Source: Streptantibioticus parmotrematis
GTDB taxonomy: Bacteria; Actinomycetota; Actinomycetes; Streptomycetales; Streptomycetaceae
NCBI RefSeq assembly: GCF_019890615.1
Contig: NZ_JAINVZ010000012.1
Span: 145,780 to 209,779, forward strand
DNA: 64,000 nucleotides
Direction of reading: 5' to 3'
Position numbers and translations under genes: made by a program. Positions 54,127-63,465 of the stretch are shown one piece after another. The notes under the pieces were generated by a model. That model did no database searches, was not told the DNA's origin, and was given only the letters and a program-made list of their open reading frames with translations. Numbering within the stretch: position 1 is the first letter of the stretch; each line of letters opens with the position of its first letter.

Positions 54127-54199
54127 CGCCGTGAGCCGCCCGGTTCACGGCGTCGTCGCCCGGCGCACCCGCGCCCGGCGGTGGAGACACCGCCGGGCG
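54127..54199. promoter_or_regulatory. Two consecutive hairpins, attenuator candidate
   Basis: 8-bp stem cgccgtga/tcacggcg (54127-54134, 54145-54152) and 10-bp stem cgcccggcgg/ccgccgggcg (54172-54181, 54190-54199) fill the 119-bp gap between the exported peptide gene and the DUF5819 gene. They may reduce read-through so that precursor mRNA exceeds processing-gene mRNA. Confidence 0.55.
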
Positions 54200-54237
54200 T
54201 TGTCCGGAGTGCGCGAAGGAGTCCGAGGGACACTCTC

Positions 54238-55023
54238 ATGACCGACATACCCGGCCCGGACGGCTCCGGCGGCCCGGACGGCCCGCACGGCCCGCACGGC
54301 CCGTACGGCCCTCGCGGCGCGGACGGCAGTCCGGACAGCCCGCACGGTGCCGACGGTGGCCCGGCCGCCGTGCCGTGGCGGGTGCGCGTCTTCGTCGTCG
54401 CCGCCCTGCTGCCCGTGGCGCTGTTCACCGCCGCCTGCCTCATCTACAACGCGCCCGCCTCACCGGTCCAGGTCCGGCTGGCCCGGCCGGTGAACGACGT
54501 GATGGGCCCGTACTTCAGCCAGGACTGGCAGTTGTTCGCCCCCACCCCGGGCACCACCAACGACCTGCTCTACCTGGAGGTGACCATGCGCCGCGCGGGT
54601 TCGGCGACGGCCGTCCAGACCAAGCCGCTGGAGATCGAGGGCGCGATCGACCGCACCCCGCGCGAGCGGCGCTGGAACCCCACCAAACTCCCCGGCGTCG
54701 TCCTGGCGTTCCAGGAGAACGCCGCCGACTACGCCCGCCAGTCCGGCCAGATCGACGAGAACTACCCCGCCGACGAACGCGCGGCGCAGCACAAGGCGCT
54801 GCTGAAGCGGTTCACCCCGACCTTCGAGGAGTTGCAGCGCTTCCTGTCGGTGCGGGCCGCCTCGCTGTACCCGGGCGCGAAGATCCTCGCGGTGCGCGCC
54901 ACGTTCAAGGAGCAGCCCATCGTGCCGTTCTCGCAGCGCTACGAGAGCCCCGCACCGAGTCAGCCGGTCTCCGGCGTCCTGCGGACCTCGTGGATGTCCT
55001 ACGTGCCGGGGGTGGCGGACTGA
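54238..55023 (+). CDS. DUF5819 membrane protein (SdpA-like position)
   Basis: 261 residues from ATG 54238. A Gly/Pro-rich N-terminal repeat (GPDGSGGPDGPHGPHGPYG), one transmembrane helix (VRVFVVAALLPVALFTAACLIY), then an extracytoplasmic domain with the DUF5819 core (PVNDVMGPYFSQDWQLFAPTP). The W-x-L-F-(A/x)-P pattern parallels SdpA, the small single-pass partner of SdpB. Its stop overlaps the HTTM start. Confidence 0.75.
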   Translation: MTDIPGPDGSGGPDGPHGPHGPYGPRGADGSPDSPHGADGGPAAVPWRVRVFVVAALLPVALFTAACLIYNAPASPVQVRLARPVNDVMGPYFSQDWQLFAPTPGTTNDLLYLEVTMRRAGSATAVQTKPLEIEGAIDRTPRERRWNPTKLPGVVLAFQENAADYARQSGQIDENYPADERAAQHKALLKRFTPTFEELQRFLSVRAASLYPGAKILAVRATFKEQPIVPFSQRYESPAPSQPVSGVLRTSWMSYVPGVAD

Positions 55024-56060
55024 TGCGCGACCTGACACGCGGCCCGCGCCGGGCCGCCGCCGCGGGGCTCGACCGGGCGATCGCCCGCGTGGCGTGCCGC
55101 GAGCACCGGCTGATCGGCCTCGCGCTGCTGCGGATCGCCATCGGCGTCGGCACGGTGATGTACTGCCTGGCCGACTACGGTGACCGGCAGTTCTTCTGGG
55201 GCCCCCACTCCTACAACTCCCCGCAGCTTGCCGCCCAGGCCGTTCCCCATCTCGGCTTCTCGCTCTACTTCGTGAGCCACTCGCAGTGGTGGTTCGAGCT
55301 GCTCTTCCACGCCACCGTGCTGGTCGCCGCCGCCTTCGCGGTCTTCGGCGGCCGGGCGCTCACCGTCGCGACGGCCGTGCTGATGTGGTCGCTGTACTAC
55401 CGCAACCAGGACGTCCTGGAGGGCGGCAACAACCTCGTCGAGATCCTCGTGATCTTCATGGCGTTCACCGTCTCCAACGCCTACTTCGCCCCCGGCGCCA
55501 AGCGCCGCAGGCAGCGGCTGCGCGAGACGGCGGGCACGCCCACGATCCGCACCGCCGCCCACAACCTGGGCACCTACCTGATCGTCTTCCAGACCGCGGT
55601 GCTCTACCTCACCGCCGGGTACTGGAAGGTCGCAGGCAAGGTGTGGCAGGACGGCGTGGCGATGTACTACATCAGCCGCGTGACCGGCTTCCAGATGTCC
55701 ACCGCGTACGCGCACTGGATGAGCAACGCGACGCTGGGCACCGCGGTCTGCTACTTCACCGTCTTCGTCGAGCTGGCCTTCCCGTTCGCGATCGTCTCCA
55801 CCCGGCCGTGGGTCCGCAAGACGGTCACCGTGTCCGTCGAGGCGATGCACCTGGGGATCATGGCGTTCATGGGCCTGGTCTGCTTCGGCCTGATGATGAT
55901 CGGCGCCGACTGCGTCTGCCTGCGCGACGAGGACTACCGGGCGATGTGGCTGCGCGCCCGGCGGCTGGCGGACGCCGTGACCGGCCGTCTGCGCGCCGTC
56001 GACCTGCTGCCCTCGCCCGCGGTCGTCCGTCTCGCCGAACCGGAGGAACGACATGCCTGA
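55023..56060 (+). CDS. HTTM-domain membrane protein (SdpB-like)
   Basis: 345 residues; ATG 55023 overlaps the DUF5819 stop. Multi-helix membrane protein of the HTTM (vitamin-K-dependent gamma-carboxylase-like) family: LLRIAIGVGTVMYCLADYGD, SQWWFELLFHATVLVAAAFAVF, NLVEILVIFMAFTVSNAYFAP, FQTAVLYLTAGYWKVAG. SdpB of Bacillus belongs to the same family and is needed to mature the SDP toxin. Overlaps the DCC-family gene by 8 bp. Confidence 0.85.
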   Translation: MRDLTRGPRRAAAAGLDRAIARVACREHRLIGLALLRIAIGVGTVMYCLADYGDRQFFWGPHSYNSPQLAAQAVPHLGFSLYFVSHSQWWFELLFHATVLVAAAFAVFGGRALTVATAVLMWSLYYRNQDVLEGGNNLVEILVIFMAFTVSNAYFAPGAKRRRQRLRETAGTPTIRTAAHNLGTYLIVFQTAVLYLTAGYWKVAGKVWQDGVAMYYISRVTGFQMSTAYAHWMSNATLGTAVCYFTVFVELAFPFAIVSTRPWVRKTVTVSVEAMHLGIMAFMGLVCFGLMMIGADCVCLRDEDYRAMWLRARRLADAVTGRLRAVDLLPSPAVVRLAEPEERHA

Positions 56061-56433
56061 GGCAACCGGCACCCCGGAACCCGTCGTCCTCTTCGACGGT
56101 GAGTGCGGCTTCTGCCGTGCCGCGACCGGCCGGCTGGCGCGACATCTGTCGCTGGGTGGCCGGTTGCTGCCCTGGCAGTCCGTCGACCTCGCCACCTACC
56201 GGCTGACCCGCGCCCAGGCGGAGCAGCGCCTGTGGTTCGTCACGGCCGAGCGCCGCACCGGCGGTGCGGCGGCGTTCGCGGAATGGTTCGCCACCGGCAA
56301 TCGTGCGGCCCGCGCCGCCGGACGCCTGATCGCCCTGCCGGGCGTACGGAGTCTGGCGAGGGCCGTCTACGCGCTGGTGGCCCGCAACCGGCACCGCATA
56401 CCGGGGCCTTGGGAGCACGCATGCGGGATCTGA
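56053..56433 (+). CDS. DCC-family thiol-disulfide oxidoreductase-like protein (DUF393)
   Basis: 126 residues. The DCC motif VVLFDGECGFCRAATGRLARH with C-x2-C is at residues about 10-30. These small proteins commonly accompany HTTM genes. Predicted cytoplasmic, acting on a cysteine of a partner protein; the single Cys of the exported peptide or cysteines of the HTTM protein are possible targets, which is inference. Confidence 0.85.
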   Translation: MPEATGTPEPVVLFDGECGFCRAATGRLARHLSLGGRLLPWQSVDLATYRLTRAQAEQRLWFVTAERRTGGAAAFAEWFATGNRAARAAGRLIALPGVRSLARAVYALVARNRHRIPGPWEHACGI

Positions 56434-57683
56434 ACCGGCACGGCGCCACCGCCGCGTCACCGGCCGACGCGCTCCACCGCTTCCTGACCGCGGACCCCGG
56501 CGAGTGGGAGCGTCTCGCACCGCGCGTCGTGCGCAAGGTGGGACGCGAACGCCTGGAGGCGATCGTCACCGCCACCCGCGAACGCACCGGCGCGATCACC
56601 GCTGTCGAGGACGGGCCGGACGGCCTGGTGATCCGCGGCGAGAGCGGGCAGTTGCTGGCGTGGGCGGTGACCGGCGACGACGGCGTCCTGACCGGACTGC
56701 TCATCGACGGCGACCCCTACAGCCCGCCCGCGTTCCGCGTGCCGCCCGGCGCGCAGACGCTGCTGAGCCTGGCGATCTGGGCCGCGCTGCTGGCGTGGGG
56801 CCTCGGGATGTGCTGGACGGCGGGCTCGGGCTCGTCCTGGCTCACCGACCTGGCGGGAGTCGTCGCCGGGTACGTGGTGTTCGAGGGGTACGGAGAGCCC
56901 GCGACGATGCGGCGTCCGGTCCGCTGGACCTTGCGGGCGGGTGCGCCGGCGGCGCTGGCCTCCGGCTGGCGTGCGGCGCACACGCCCTTCGGCCACTCGC
57001 TGCCCAGCGCGGGCGTCGCGGCGGTCGTGTGCGCGGGCGTGATCTGGACGCTGGTCAGGCGGCGCAGGCACCGCTGGGGCACGCCGCTGTCGGCGCCGTT
57101 GCTCTTCCCGCTCAAGGGCGGCACGTGGTTCGTGGGGCAGGGCGGCGGCAAGGGCCTCAACCACCACTTCGCGATCTCGGAGCAGCGCGGGGCGCTCGAC
57201 ATCGTGGCGGTCGAACCGGCACACGGCAGCAGGCGTTCGGGTCGTCCCGGCAACGGGCGTGCTGGCAACGGGCTTGCTGGCAACGGGGATTCGGGTGGCG
57301 GGCGTTCGGGCAGCGGCCTGGAGTCGTACGTCGTCTACGGCGCGAAGCTGTACGCGCCGTGCGACGGCACCGTGGTCTCCGCCGCCGACGGACTGCCCGA
57401 CCAGGAGCCGGGCCGCATCCGCTTCGGGCCGCTGTACGGCAACCACGTCTTCATCGACACCGGCCACGAGATCGTCAAGATGGCCCACCTGCGGCCCGGC
57501 AGCGTGGCGGTCTCCACCGGTCAGACGGTGCGGGCGGGCCAACTCGTCGGCGAGGTCGGCAACTCGGGCAACACCACCGAGCCCCACCTGCACCTGCACG
57601 CGGAACGCGACGGTGTCGGGCTGGACCTGTCGTTCGAGGACGTCGGCGGCTTCTTCCACCGCGGCCGCCTGATCCGCCACTGA
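56421..57683 (+). CDS. Membrane-bound M23-family peptidase
   Basis: 420 residues from ATG 56421, overlapping the DCC gene by 13 bp. N-terminal soluble region, two hydrophobic segments (LLSLAIWAALLAWGLGMCWT and AAVVCAGVIWTLV), then a LytM/M23-type domain: NHHFAISEQRGALDIV (metal His and Asp), AKLYAPCDGTVVSAADG and EPHLHLHA (HxH). A Gly/Asn repeat linker (RPGNGRAGNGLAGNGDSG) interrupts the domain before the AKLYAPC strand. Cell-wall hydrolysis or processing of the exported peptide are both possible; last gene of the operon. Confidence 0.8.
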   Translation: MRDLNRHGATAASPADALHRFLTADPGEWERLAPRVVRKVGRERLEAIVTATRERTGAITAVEDGPDGLVIRGESGQLLAWAVTGDDGVLTGLLIDGDPYSPPAFRVPPGAQTLLSLAIWAALLAWGLGMCWTAGSGSSWLTDLAGVVAGYVVFEGYGEPATMRRPVRWTLRAGAPAALASGWRAAHTPFGHSLPSAGVAAVVCAGVIWTLVRRRRHRWGTPLSAPLLFPLKGGTWFVGQGGGKGLNHHFAISEQRGALDIVAVEPAHGSRRSGRPGNGRAGNGLAGNGDSGGGRSGSGLESYVVYGAKLYAPCDGTVVSAADGLPDQEPGRIRFGPLYGNHVFIDTGHEIVKMAHLRPGSVAVSTGQTVRAGQLVGEVGNSGNTTEPHLHLHAERDGVGLDLSFEDVGGFFHRGRLIRH

Positions 57684-57811
57684 CCGCACGCTTCACTCGC
57701 TGACTCCGCAACGCCCCACGCACGCACGCGCGGGCGGGCCGCGGCACGCCCGAAACCGCGACGTGCCGCCACCCGCCGCGCGTTCCCCCTCCTCACGACA
57801 GGCGATCCACC

Positions 57812-59839
57812 GTGACACCACGACACACCGCGTTCGCGGCGGTGGCCGTGGCCGCGGCCGCCGCCGCGCTGCTCGCCCCCGTGGCGGCCGCGGCGCCGGC
57901 CACGTCCCCGGCCACGTCCCTGGCCCCGGCCACGTCCCCGGCCCCGACAGCCGCCGCGCCCACGCCCGCGCACCGCGCCCCCCTCACCGGCTCCCGGCCC
58001 GCGTTCGCCGACGCGGCCGACGACCTCGGCGCGGTCCCGTCCGAGCAGACGATGACCGCCCGGCTCTACCTCGGCTCCCGCGACCCCGCCCAACTGGCAG
58101 GTTTCCTGCGGTCGGTGACCGATCCGGCGAGCCGTTCCTACCGGCACTTCCTCACCCCCGCCGCGTACCAGCGCCGCTTCGCCCTGACCGCAGCGCAGCG
58201 TGGCGCGGTCGTCCACTGGCTCACCGGCAGCGGCCTGCGGGTGACCGCCTCCACGCCGCACTACCTCCAGGCCAGCGGCACGGAAGCGGCCTTGGCCAAG
58301 GCGCTCGGCACCGGATTCCACCGCTACGCCACCGCCTGGGGCCCGCTCCAGGCGCCGACGAAGGACGCCAGCGTCCCGGCGGCGGTGGCGGGCGACGTGA
58401 TCGGTCTCGACGGCCCCACGGCCCCGGCGGCGGCGAGCCCGGCCTCCGTCCGCACGACCGCCCCCCTGCCCGCCTCCGCGGCGACCGCCGGTCGGAGCGC
58501 GGACGCCGCCGTCTGCTCCCCGTACTTCGGGCAGCGGCCCGCCTCCGGTCAGCCGCCCGCGTACGGCAGGACCGTGTCGTACGCCACCTGCCCGTACACG
58601 CCACGGCAGTTGAGGCGCGCCTACGGTGCCGCGCCGGCCGGTGCGACGGGACGGGGACGGACGATCGCGATCGTCGGCGCGTACGGCTCGGCGACGATGC
58701 CGGGGGACGCCGACACGTACGCGACCGACACGGGGGACCGGCCGTTCCGCCCCGGCCAGTACCGGCAGCGGGTCGACCGCGCGCACTGGAACACCGGCAC
58801 CAAGGCCTGCGCGGCGCCCGGCACGTGGGCCGGTGAGCAGGCGCTCGACATCGAGATGGCGCACGCCTACGCGCCCGACGCCGACGTGCTCTACGTGGGC
58901 GCGAACTCCTGCCTCGACGGCGACCTGATGGACGCCGAGGCCTCCGTCGTCGACGCGCACTCCGCCGACGTGATCTCCAACTCCTGGGCCGAGATAACCC
59001 ATTCGAACCCGGAACACCTCACGCCCGGCCTGGTCGACGCGTGGAACATGCTGTTCGAGCAGGCCGCGGCCGAGGGCATCGGCGTGTACTTCGCGGCGGG
59101 CGACTGCGGCGACTCCTCACCGGCCGCCGCGGCCCACGGCCTCAACTGCGACCCGGCGACGACGCAGGCACAGGCCGACTTCCCCAGCGGCTCGCCCTGG
59201 GTCACCTCGGTCGGCGCGACGACGCTGGCCACGACCCGCAGCGGCGACTACGCCTGGGAGACGAGCATGGGCGACGTGCTGTCGATCCGCCCCGGCGGCA
59301 CGGGGGCGTGGGCGCCGATCCCGGGGGTGTTCGCCTTCGGAGGCGGCGGAGGGCGGGCGGACGCGGCCGAGCCCTGGTACCAGAAGCGTGCCGTGCCCAC
59401 GGCCCTGTCCACCGTGCGCGGCGCCGCCCACCGGGTCACCCCGGACGTCTCGCTGGAGGGCGACGGCGCGCTGCCGGTGCTCGTCGGTTACACGGCGGGC
59501 GGCACGTTCCAACTCGTGGGCTACGGCGGCACGTCCGCCGCGGCCCCCGGCTTCGCCGCGATCCAGACGGACGCCGAACAGGAGGCGGGCCACGCCTTCG
59601 GCTTCGCCAACCCGCTGCTGTACGCGCTGTCCACCGCGGGCGTCTACCACGACGTCACCGCCACCCCGACCCCGACCGCCGTCGTCCGCGACATGGGCCC
59701 GGAAGCGGGCACCCTCCGCTACCTCCTCTACACCCTGGCCGAGGACAAGGGCCTGAAGGCGGCGAAGGGCTACGACGAGGCCACGGGGCTGGGCTCCCCG
59801 AACGCGGCGTATCTGCGGTGGTTCGGAAAGCACCACTGA
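57812..59839 (+). CDS. Secreted sedolisin (S53) with pro-kumamolisin domain
   Basis: 675 residues from GTG 57812. Signal peptide ([20 protein letters not shown]), then the pro-kumamolisin activation domain (SEQTMTARLYLGSRDPAQLA ... SYRHFLTPAAYQRRFA ... TPHYLQASGTEAAL), followed by the catalytic domain: Glu-x3-Asp in EQALDIEM, Asp in YFAAGDCGDSS and catalytic Ser in YGGTSAAAPG. Acidic endopeptidase family, autocatalytically matured. A separate gene from the lectin-type sedolisin at 8736; likely not part of the preceding operon (129-bp gap). Confidence 0.9.
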   Translation: MTPRHTAFAAVAVAAAAAALLAPVAAAAPATSPATSLAPATSPAPTAAAPTPAHRAPLTGSRPAFADAADDLGAVPSEQTMTARLYLGSRDPAQLAGFLRSVTDPASRSYRHFLTPAAYQRRFALTAAQRGAVVHWLTGSGLRVTASTPHYLQASGTEAALAKALGTGFHRYATAWGPLQAPTKDASVPAAVAGDVIGLDGPTAPAAASPASVRTTAPLPASAATAGRSADAAVCSPYFGQRPASGQPPAYGRTVSYATCPYTPRQLRRAYGAAPAGATGRGRTIAIVGAYGSATMPGDADTYATDTGDRPFRPGQYRQRVDRAHWNTGTKACAAPGTWAGEQALDIEMAHAYAPDADVLYVGANSCLDGDLMDAEASVVDAHSADVISNSWAEITHSNPEHLTPGLVDAWNMLFEQAAAEGIGVYFAAGDCGDSSPAAAAHGLNCDPATTQAQADFPSGSPWVTSVGATTLATTRSGDYAWETSMGDVLSIRPGGTGAWAPIPGVFAFGGGGGRADAAEPWYQKRAVPTALSTVRGAAHRVTPDVSLEGDGALPVLVGYTAGGTFQLVGYGGTSAAAPGFAAIQTDAEQEAGHAFGFANPLLYALSTAGVYHDVTATPTPTAVVRDMGPEAGTLRYLLYTLAEDKGLKAAKGYDEATGLGSPNAAYLRWFGKHH

Positions 59840-59850
59840 GCGGTGGTATT

Positions 59851-59878
59851 CGGCGCCTGGGGCGGCGGTCAGGCGCCG
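59851..59878. terminator. Bidirectional terminator
   Basis: Perfect 9-bp stem cggcgcctg / caggcgccg (59851-59859, 59870-59878) between the sedolisin gene and the convergent HTH gene. Confidence 0.65.
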
Positions 59879-59986
59879 CCGCCGTCCCAGGAACCGCCGA
59901 GGTCCAGCAGCCGTTCCCGGTACTCGATGTCGGGCCGGGCGGCTCAGGGCGCCCGTGCGCGCACCGCCGTCCGCCAACGGCAGGGC

Positions 59987-60886
59987 TCACGCTCTCGTCA
60001 GAGCCTCCGGCCGGTGGCCCGCGAGGGCCGCGCGGACGAGGGCGCGGCCTCGGCAGGCTCTGCTGGCGCGTTCGAAGGCGTCGGTGCGCGGGGTGTCGTG
60101 GCCCGCGCAGGTGCGGCAGATGCCTGGGGCAGGCACCGGGCGTGCGCAGGCGGTGCACTCGTACGGGTGACGTGGGCGCCCAACCGCCTCGCGCGCGGGC
60201 GGAAGTTTTCGCACCAGGCGGTCGCGGAGCAGCGCGACCGCGCTGTGCACGTGTTCCGGCAGTCCGCCGAGCAGCGCGCCCGCCAAGTCGCGCTGGCCGT
60301 AACCCGGTTCGACCCACGCGGTCACCAAGGGCACGAGGCTCGCGGTCTCGGCGACACCAAGACGTAAGCGCGGCTCCGGACCGATCACGCGGTGCAGCAG
60401 GGCTGCCGCCGCGCTCGTCCCGGTGGTGGGCGCCGTCGTCCGCCCTCCCGCCCCGGCGACGCGGCCGCCGACCTCGGGGCGACGACGCGCCGGGAGGGTG
60501 GGTGCTTCCTTCCGGTTCTTTACGGGAAGGAAGTCGGCGCCACCGGAAGCCGGGCGACCGGAGCCCGGAAACCTGGCACTCGGAGCCGACGCCCCGCGCG
60601 GGGTGTCGTAGACGTGCGCCTCGCTGACGAACGTCCCGTCCGGACGACGGACGCGCTCGACGCGGTAGTAGCCGTGGGCGGTCAGCTCGCGCAGGGCCTT
60701 GGCGACCGAACAGCGGCCCTGCGGGCTGGTGTCGGCCATGTGGCGGCCGTCCTCGCGCCAGCCGTCGGGGCGCGAGAGGAGGTCGGCGAGCAGACCCCGG
60801 AAGGTGTACGAAAGTCGCCGGTCCTGCAACACCGTGTTCGGCAGAACGGTGAAGCCGCGCGTATGGCGGCTACGATGGATGTGCAT
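59987..60886 (-). CDS. Helix-turn-helix protein of the MarR/replication-initiator-like type
   Basis: 299 residues from ATG 60886 (MHIHRSRHTRGFTVLPNTVL; RBS GGAGCC). The conserved winged-helix part is LSYTFRGLLADLLSRPDGWREDG, CSVAKALRELTAHGYYRVERVRRPDGTFVSEAHVYDTP, as in a large Streptomyces family often annotated helix-turn-helix protein. The C-terminal part holds a four-Cys zinc-ribbon (YECTACARPVPAPGICRTC). Role unknown; sometimes found on plasmids as an accessory replication or regulatory gene. Confidence 0.8.
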   Translation of the reverse strand: MHIHRSRHTRGFTVLPNTVLQDRRLSYTFRGLLADLLSRPDGWREDGRHMADTSPQGRCSVAKALRELTAHGYYRVERVRRPDGTFVSEAHVYDTPRGASAPSARFPGSGRPASGGADFLPVKNRKEAPTLPARRRPEVGGRVAGAGGRTTAPTTGTSAAAALLHRVIGPEPRLRLGVAETASLVPLVTAWVEPGYGQRDLAGALLGGLPEHVHSAVALLRDRLVRKLPPAREAVGRPRHPYECTACARPVPAPGICRTCAGHDTPRTDAFERASRACRGRALVRAALAGHRPEALTRA

Positions 60887-61060
60887 GGGGAGGTTGGCTC
60901 CTGGTGCCGGACCCCGGAGCGTTGGCGCGCTGCCGGGGTCATCTCTATGGAGTTCGTCGGTCACAGAACGTATCACGCGAAGCAGACGTGATCGTCCGTC
61001 TCGGCAAGGCCACCCGTAAGGCTCAACTGCCCAGCGCGGCAACGCGATCCGGCAGCCCCG

Positions 61061-61615
61061 TCACCCTGCCGCCCGCGCCACCACCCGCAAGTACCGTTCG
61101 ATCGCCAGGTGTTGGAGCGCAGCCGCCACCGGTCGGCCCAGCCGCGCGTACCAGGCCGACAGCCGTGAGAACGCGGTGACCTCGAACCACACGTCGCCGT
61201 CCGCGTCCATGCTCACCACGAAGGACTCCTCGCCGCACTCCGGGTGCCCGGGCAGCGTGCCGTACGCGAAACCGACGCGGTCGGGCTCCTCGACGGTCCA
61301 CACCACCCGGCACGGGATCACCAGCCGTGCCGTCCGCAGCCCGGGCAGACCGATCCGCAGCAGCACGGTCGTCCCGGCCGCGACCCGGGCGGGCGGCGGG
61401 TAGACCGCGAACCCCGAGCCCAACTGGGTGCCCCACCCGAGCACGTACGCCCCGGCGCGCTCCAGCACCGCGGCCCCGTGACCGAGGTGGACGCGACGGC
61501 GGATCCAGGAGTAGCCCGACGGCAGCGTGGCCGCCCGGGTGGCGCCGACCTCCGGGTAGGTGGGCACGGCGGCGCAGGCGGCGAGGTAGCGGCGGCGCAG
61601 GGCGTTCGGCGGCAT
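61061..61615 (-). CDS. DUF1990 family protein
   Basis: 184 residues from ATG 61615 (MPPNALRRRYLAACAAVPTYPEVGATR). Core pattern with RRRVHLGHGAAVLERAGAYVLGWGTQLGSGF and RVGFAYGTLPGHPECGEESFVV is typical of DUF1990, a small beta-rich family related to the START/SRPBCC fold. The start lacks a strong RBS; a longer open frame runs to 61780. Function unknown; divergent from the SDR gene. Confidence 0.8.
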   Translation of the reverse strand: MPPNALRRRYLAACAAVPTYPEVGATRAATLPSGYSWIRRRVHLGHGAAVLERAGAYVLGWGTQLGSGFAVYPPPARVAAGTTVLLRIGLPGLRTARLVIPCRVVWTVEEPDRVGFAYGTLPGHPECGEESFVVSMDADGDVWFEVTAFSRLSAWYARLGRPVAAALQHLAIERYLRVVARAAG

Positions 61616-61794
61616 CCGCCATTTGTACGGCGACGGACGGGCCACCGCCAGCGCGGATCGCCGTGGGCCGGTCCGGCCGGAAGCCGCTTGCGCTGCTCCG
61701 CGGTGTAGTACGTTCCTGGCTGTCGGCCGTGGACGACGGTCGGTCACATGGCGCATCGCCCATCGCCGTACCGCCGTCAACGAGGAGGCCGTCC

Positions 61795-62493
61795 GTGGAA
61801 CCCGTCGCTTTGGTCACGGGCGGTTCGAGCGGAATCGGCGCGGCCACCGCCCGCGCTCTGCTCGGCCAAGGTTGGCGCGTCGCGGTCACCGGCCGCGATG
61901 CCGACCGGCTGGCCTCGTTCGCCGACTCCACTGAGGCGAAGGGCCAGTTGCTGACGATCCGCGGCGACACCAGCGACGAGGGCGATGTCGCCGCCGCGGT
62001 GCGTCAGGTCACGGAGTCCTGCGGGCGATTGGACATGGTGATCGCCAACGCCGGGTTCTCGCTGCCGGGAACCCTGGAGGAGCACGAGCCCGAGGCCATG
62101 CGCGCCATGGTCCTCACCAACGTCCTCGGTCCGGCCCTGCTGGTGCGCGAGGCACTGCCGCACCTGAGGGAGTCCAAGGGCCGCATCGTGATCGTCGGTT
62201 CGGTGGCCGGCGTCAGGAACACCCCCGGCAACCTGTACTCCGTCACCAAGTGGGCCGCGCACGCGCTGGCCGAGAACGTCCGCCTCCTGGCGACCAAGGA
62301 CGGCGTTCGCGTCACCGTCGTCGCCCCGGGAGTGGTGGACACCCCGTTCTGGGACGAGCGCGGCGGCAGCCCCGAGTCGGCCCCGGTACTGACCGCGGAG
62401 CAGGTCGCCGAGACCATCCTGTTCGCCGTCAACCAGCCCGAAGGCGTAGCCGTCAACCACCTCGTCGTCCGCCCCACCGGCCAGGTCAACTGA
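61795..62493 (+). CDS. Short-chain dehydrogenase/reductase
   Basis: 232 residues from GTG 61795 (RBS GAGGAGGCC). Cofactor motif VTGGSSGIG, NAG at IANAGFSLPG, and the catalytic Ser-Tyr-Lys (GSVAGVRNTPGNLYSVTKWA). The Arg in VTGRDADRL after beta2 fits NADP(H). Substrate unknown; classical SDR length. Confidence 0.9.
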   Translation: MEPVALVTGGSSGIGAATARALLGQGWRVAVTGRDADRLASFADSTEAKGQLLTIRGDTSDEGDVAAAVRQVTESCGRLDMVIANAGFSLPGTLEEHEPEAMRAMVLTNVLGPALLVREALPHLRESKGRIVIVGSVAGVRNTPGNLYSVTKWAAHALAENVRLLATKDGVRVTVVAPGVVDTPFWDERGGSPESAPVLTAEQVAETILFAVNQPEGVAVNHLVVRPTGQVN

Positions 62494-62703
62494 TCGCGTC
62501 CGACGGCCGGGCGGTTTGCCGGTACGCCCGCCTGGCCGACGCCTGTCGGCCATGCGAACCGTCGTGATCGGGATCCGCGGTTGACGGGGGGAGAGAGGCG
62601 GACGAAGTGCCCCCGGAATCAACCCCGTTGAAGCAGGCCCCTTGAACTACGCGTCAGGCGGAACAGCCCCGCGCTCAACGGGCCTCACCCCACAGTGGTG
62701 CCC

Positions 62704-63465
62704 ATGCTGAACCGAGTGGCCGTACTGTCCGACATCCACGGGGTCCTGCCCGCTGTGGAAGCCGTGCTCGCCGAACCCGAGGTGAGCGCTGCCGACCGCA
62801 TCGTGCTCACCGGCGACATCGCCGCCGGCCCACAGCCAACCCAGGTCCTCGACCTGCTGACCAGCCTCGGCGATCGCATCGTCTGGATCGGCGGCAACGC
62901 CGACCGCGAACTCCTCGAATACCGCCGCGGCCATCGCGACTCGATCCCCGACCCGATTGCTCCATGGGCCGCCGAACAGCTGCGCGAAGACCACCTCGAC
63001 CTTCTCGGCCGGCTGCCTCGCTCACTCTCTTTGCCGGTGAGCGGCCTGGGACGGGTGCTGTTCTGCCATGCCACCCCTCGGGACGATGAAGAAGTCGTCC
63101 TGGTGGACTCACACCTCGACCGCTGGCGAGAAGTCCTCAGCGGACTCGATGGCGACGTCCGCACGGTGGTCTGCGGACACACCCACATGCCGTTCGTCCG
63201 CCTCGCTCACGGCCGACTCGTGATCAACCCGGGCAGCATCGGCATGCCCTACGGACGGGCGGGAGCCCACTGGGCGCTGCTCGGCCCCGGCGTCGACCTG
63301 CGATCGACCGGCTTCGACACGGAAGCTGCCCTCACCCAGATCACTCAGGGTTCGTCCTACCCCGAAATCGCCGAGTGGGCCGACTACTTCCTGCGTGCAC
63401 GGGCAACTGACGCCGACGCGCTGGAGGCCTTCGGCCCACGGGGCGGGCGCAGCGATGCGCGGTGA
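62704..63465 (+). CDS. Metallophosphoesterase (YfcE/PP-family-like)
   Basis: 253 residues from ATG 62704 (GTG codons at 62695 and 62698 are alternatives; no clear RBS). Metal motifs: VLSDIHGVLPA (D-x-H), LTGDIAAGP, WIGGNADRE (GN-x-D rather than GNH) and VVCGHTHMPF. Family members hydrolyse phosphodiesters; a substrate cannot be assigned. The last chromosomal gene before the tRNA/att site. Confidence 0.85.
   Translation: MLNRVAVLSDIHGVLPAVEAVLAEPEVSAADRIVLTGDIAAGPQPTQVLDLLTSLGDRIVWIGGNADRELLEYRRGHRDSIPDPIAPWAAEQLREDHLDLLGRLPRSLSLPVSGLGRVLFCHATPRDDEEVVLVDSHLDRWREVLSGLDGDVRTVVCGHTHMPFVRLAHGRLVINPGSIGMPYGRAGAHWALLGPGVDLRSTGFDTEAALTQITQGSSYPEIAEWADYFLRARATDADALEAFGPRGGRSDAR

Noticed and set aside
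59881..59945. Short minus-strand frame ending in PDIEYRERLLDLGGSWDGGGA
   Set aside because: Looks protein-like but has an in-frame stop just upstream and no start; could be a decayed gene end, not enough to annotate.
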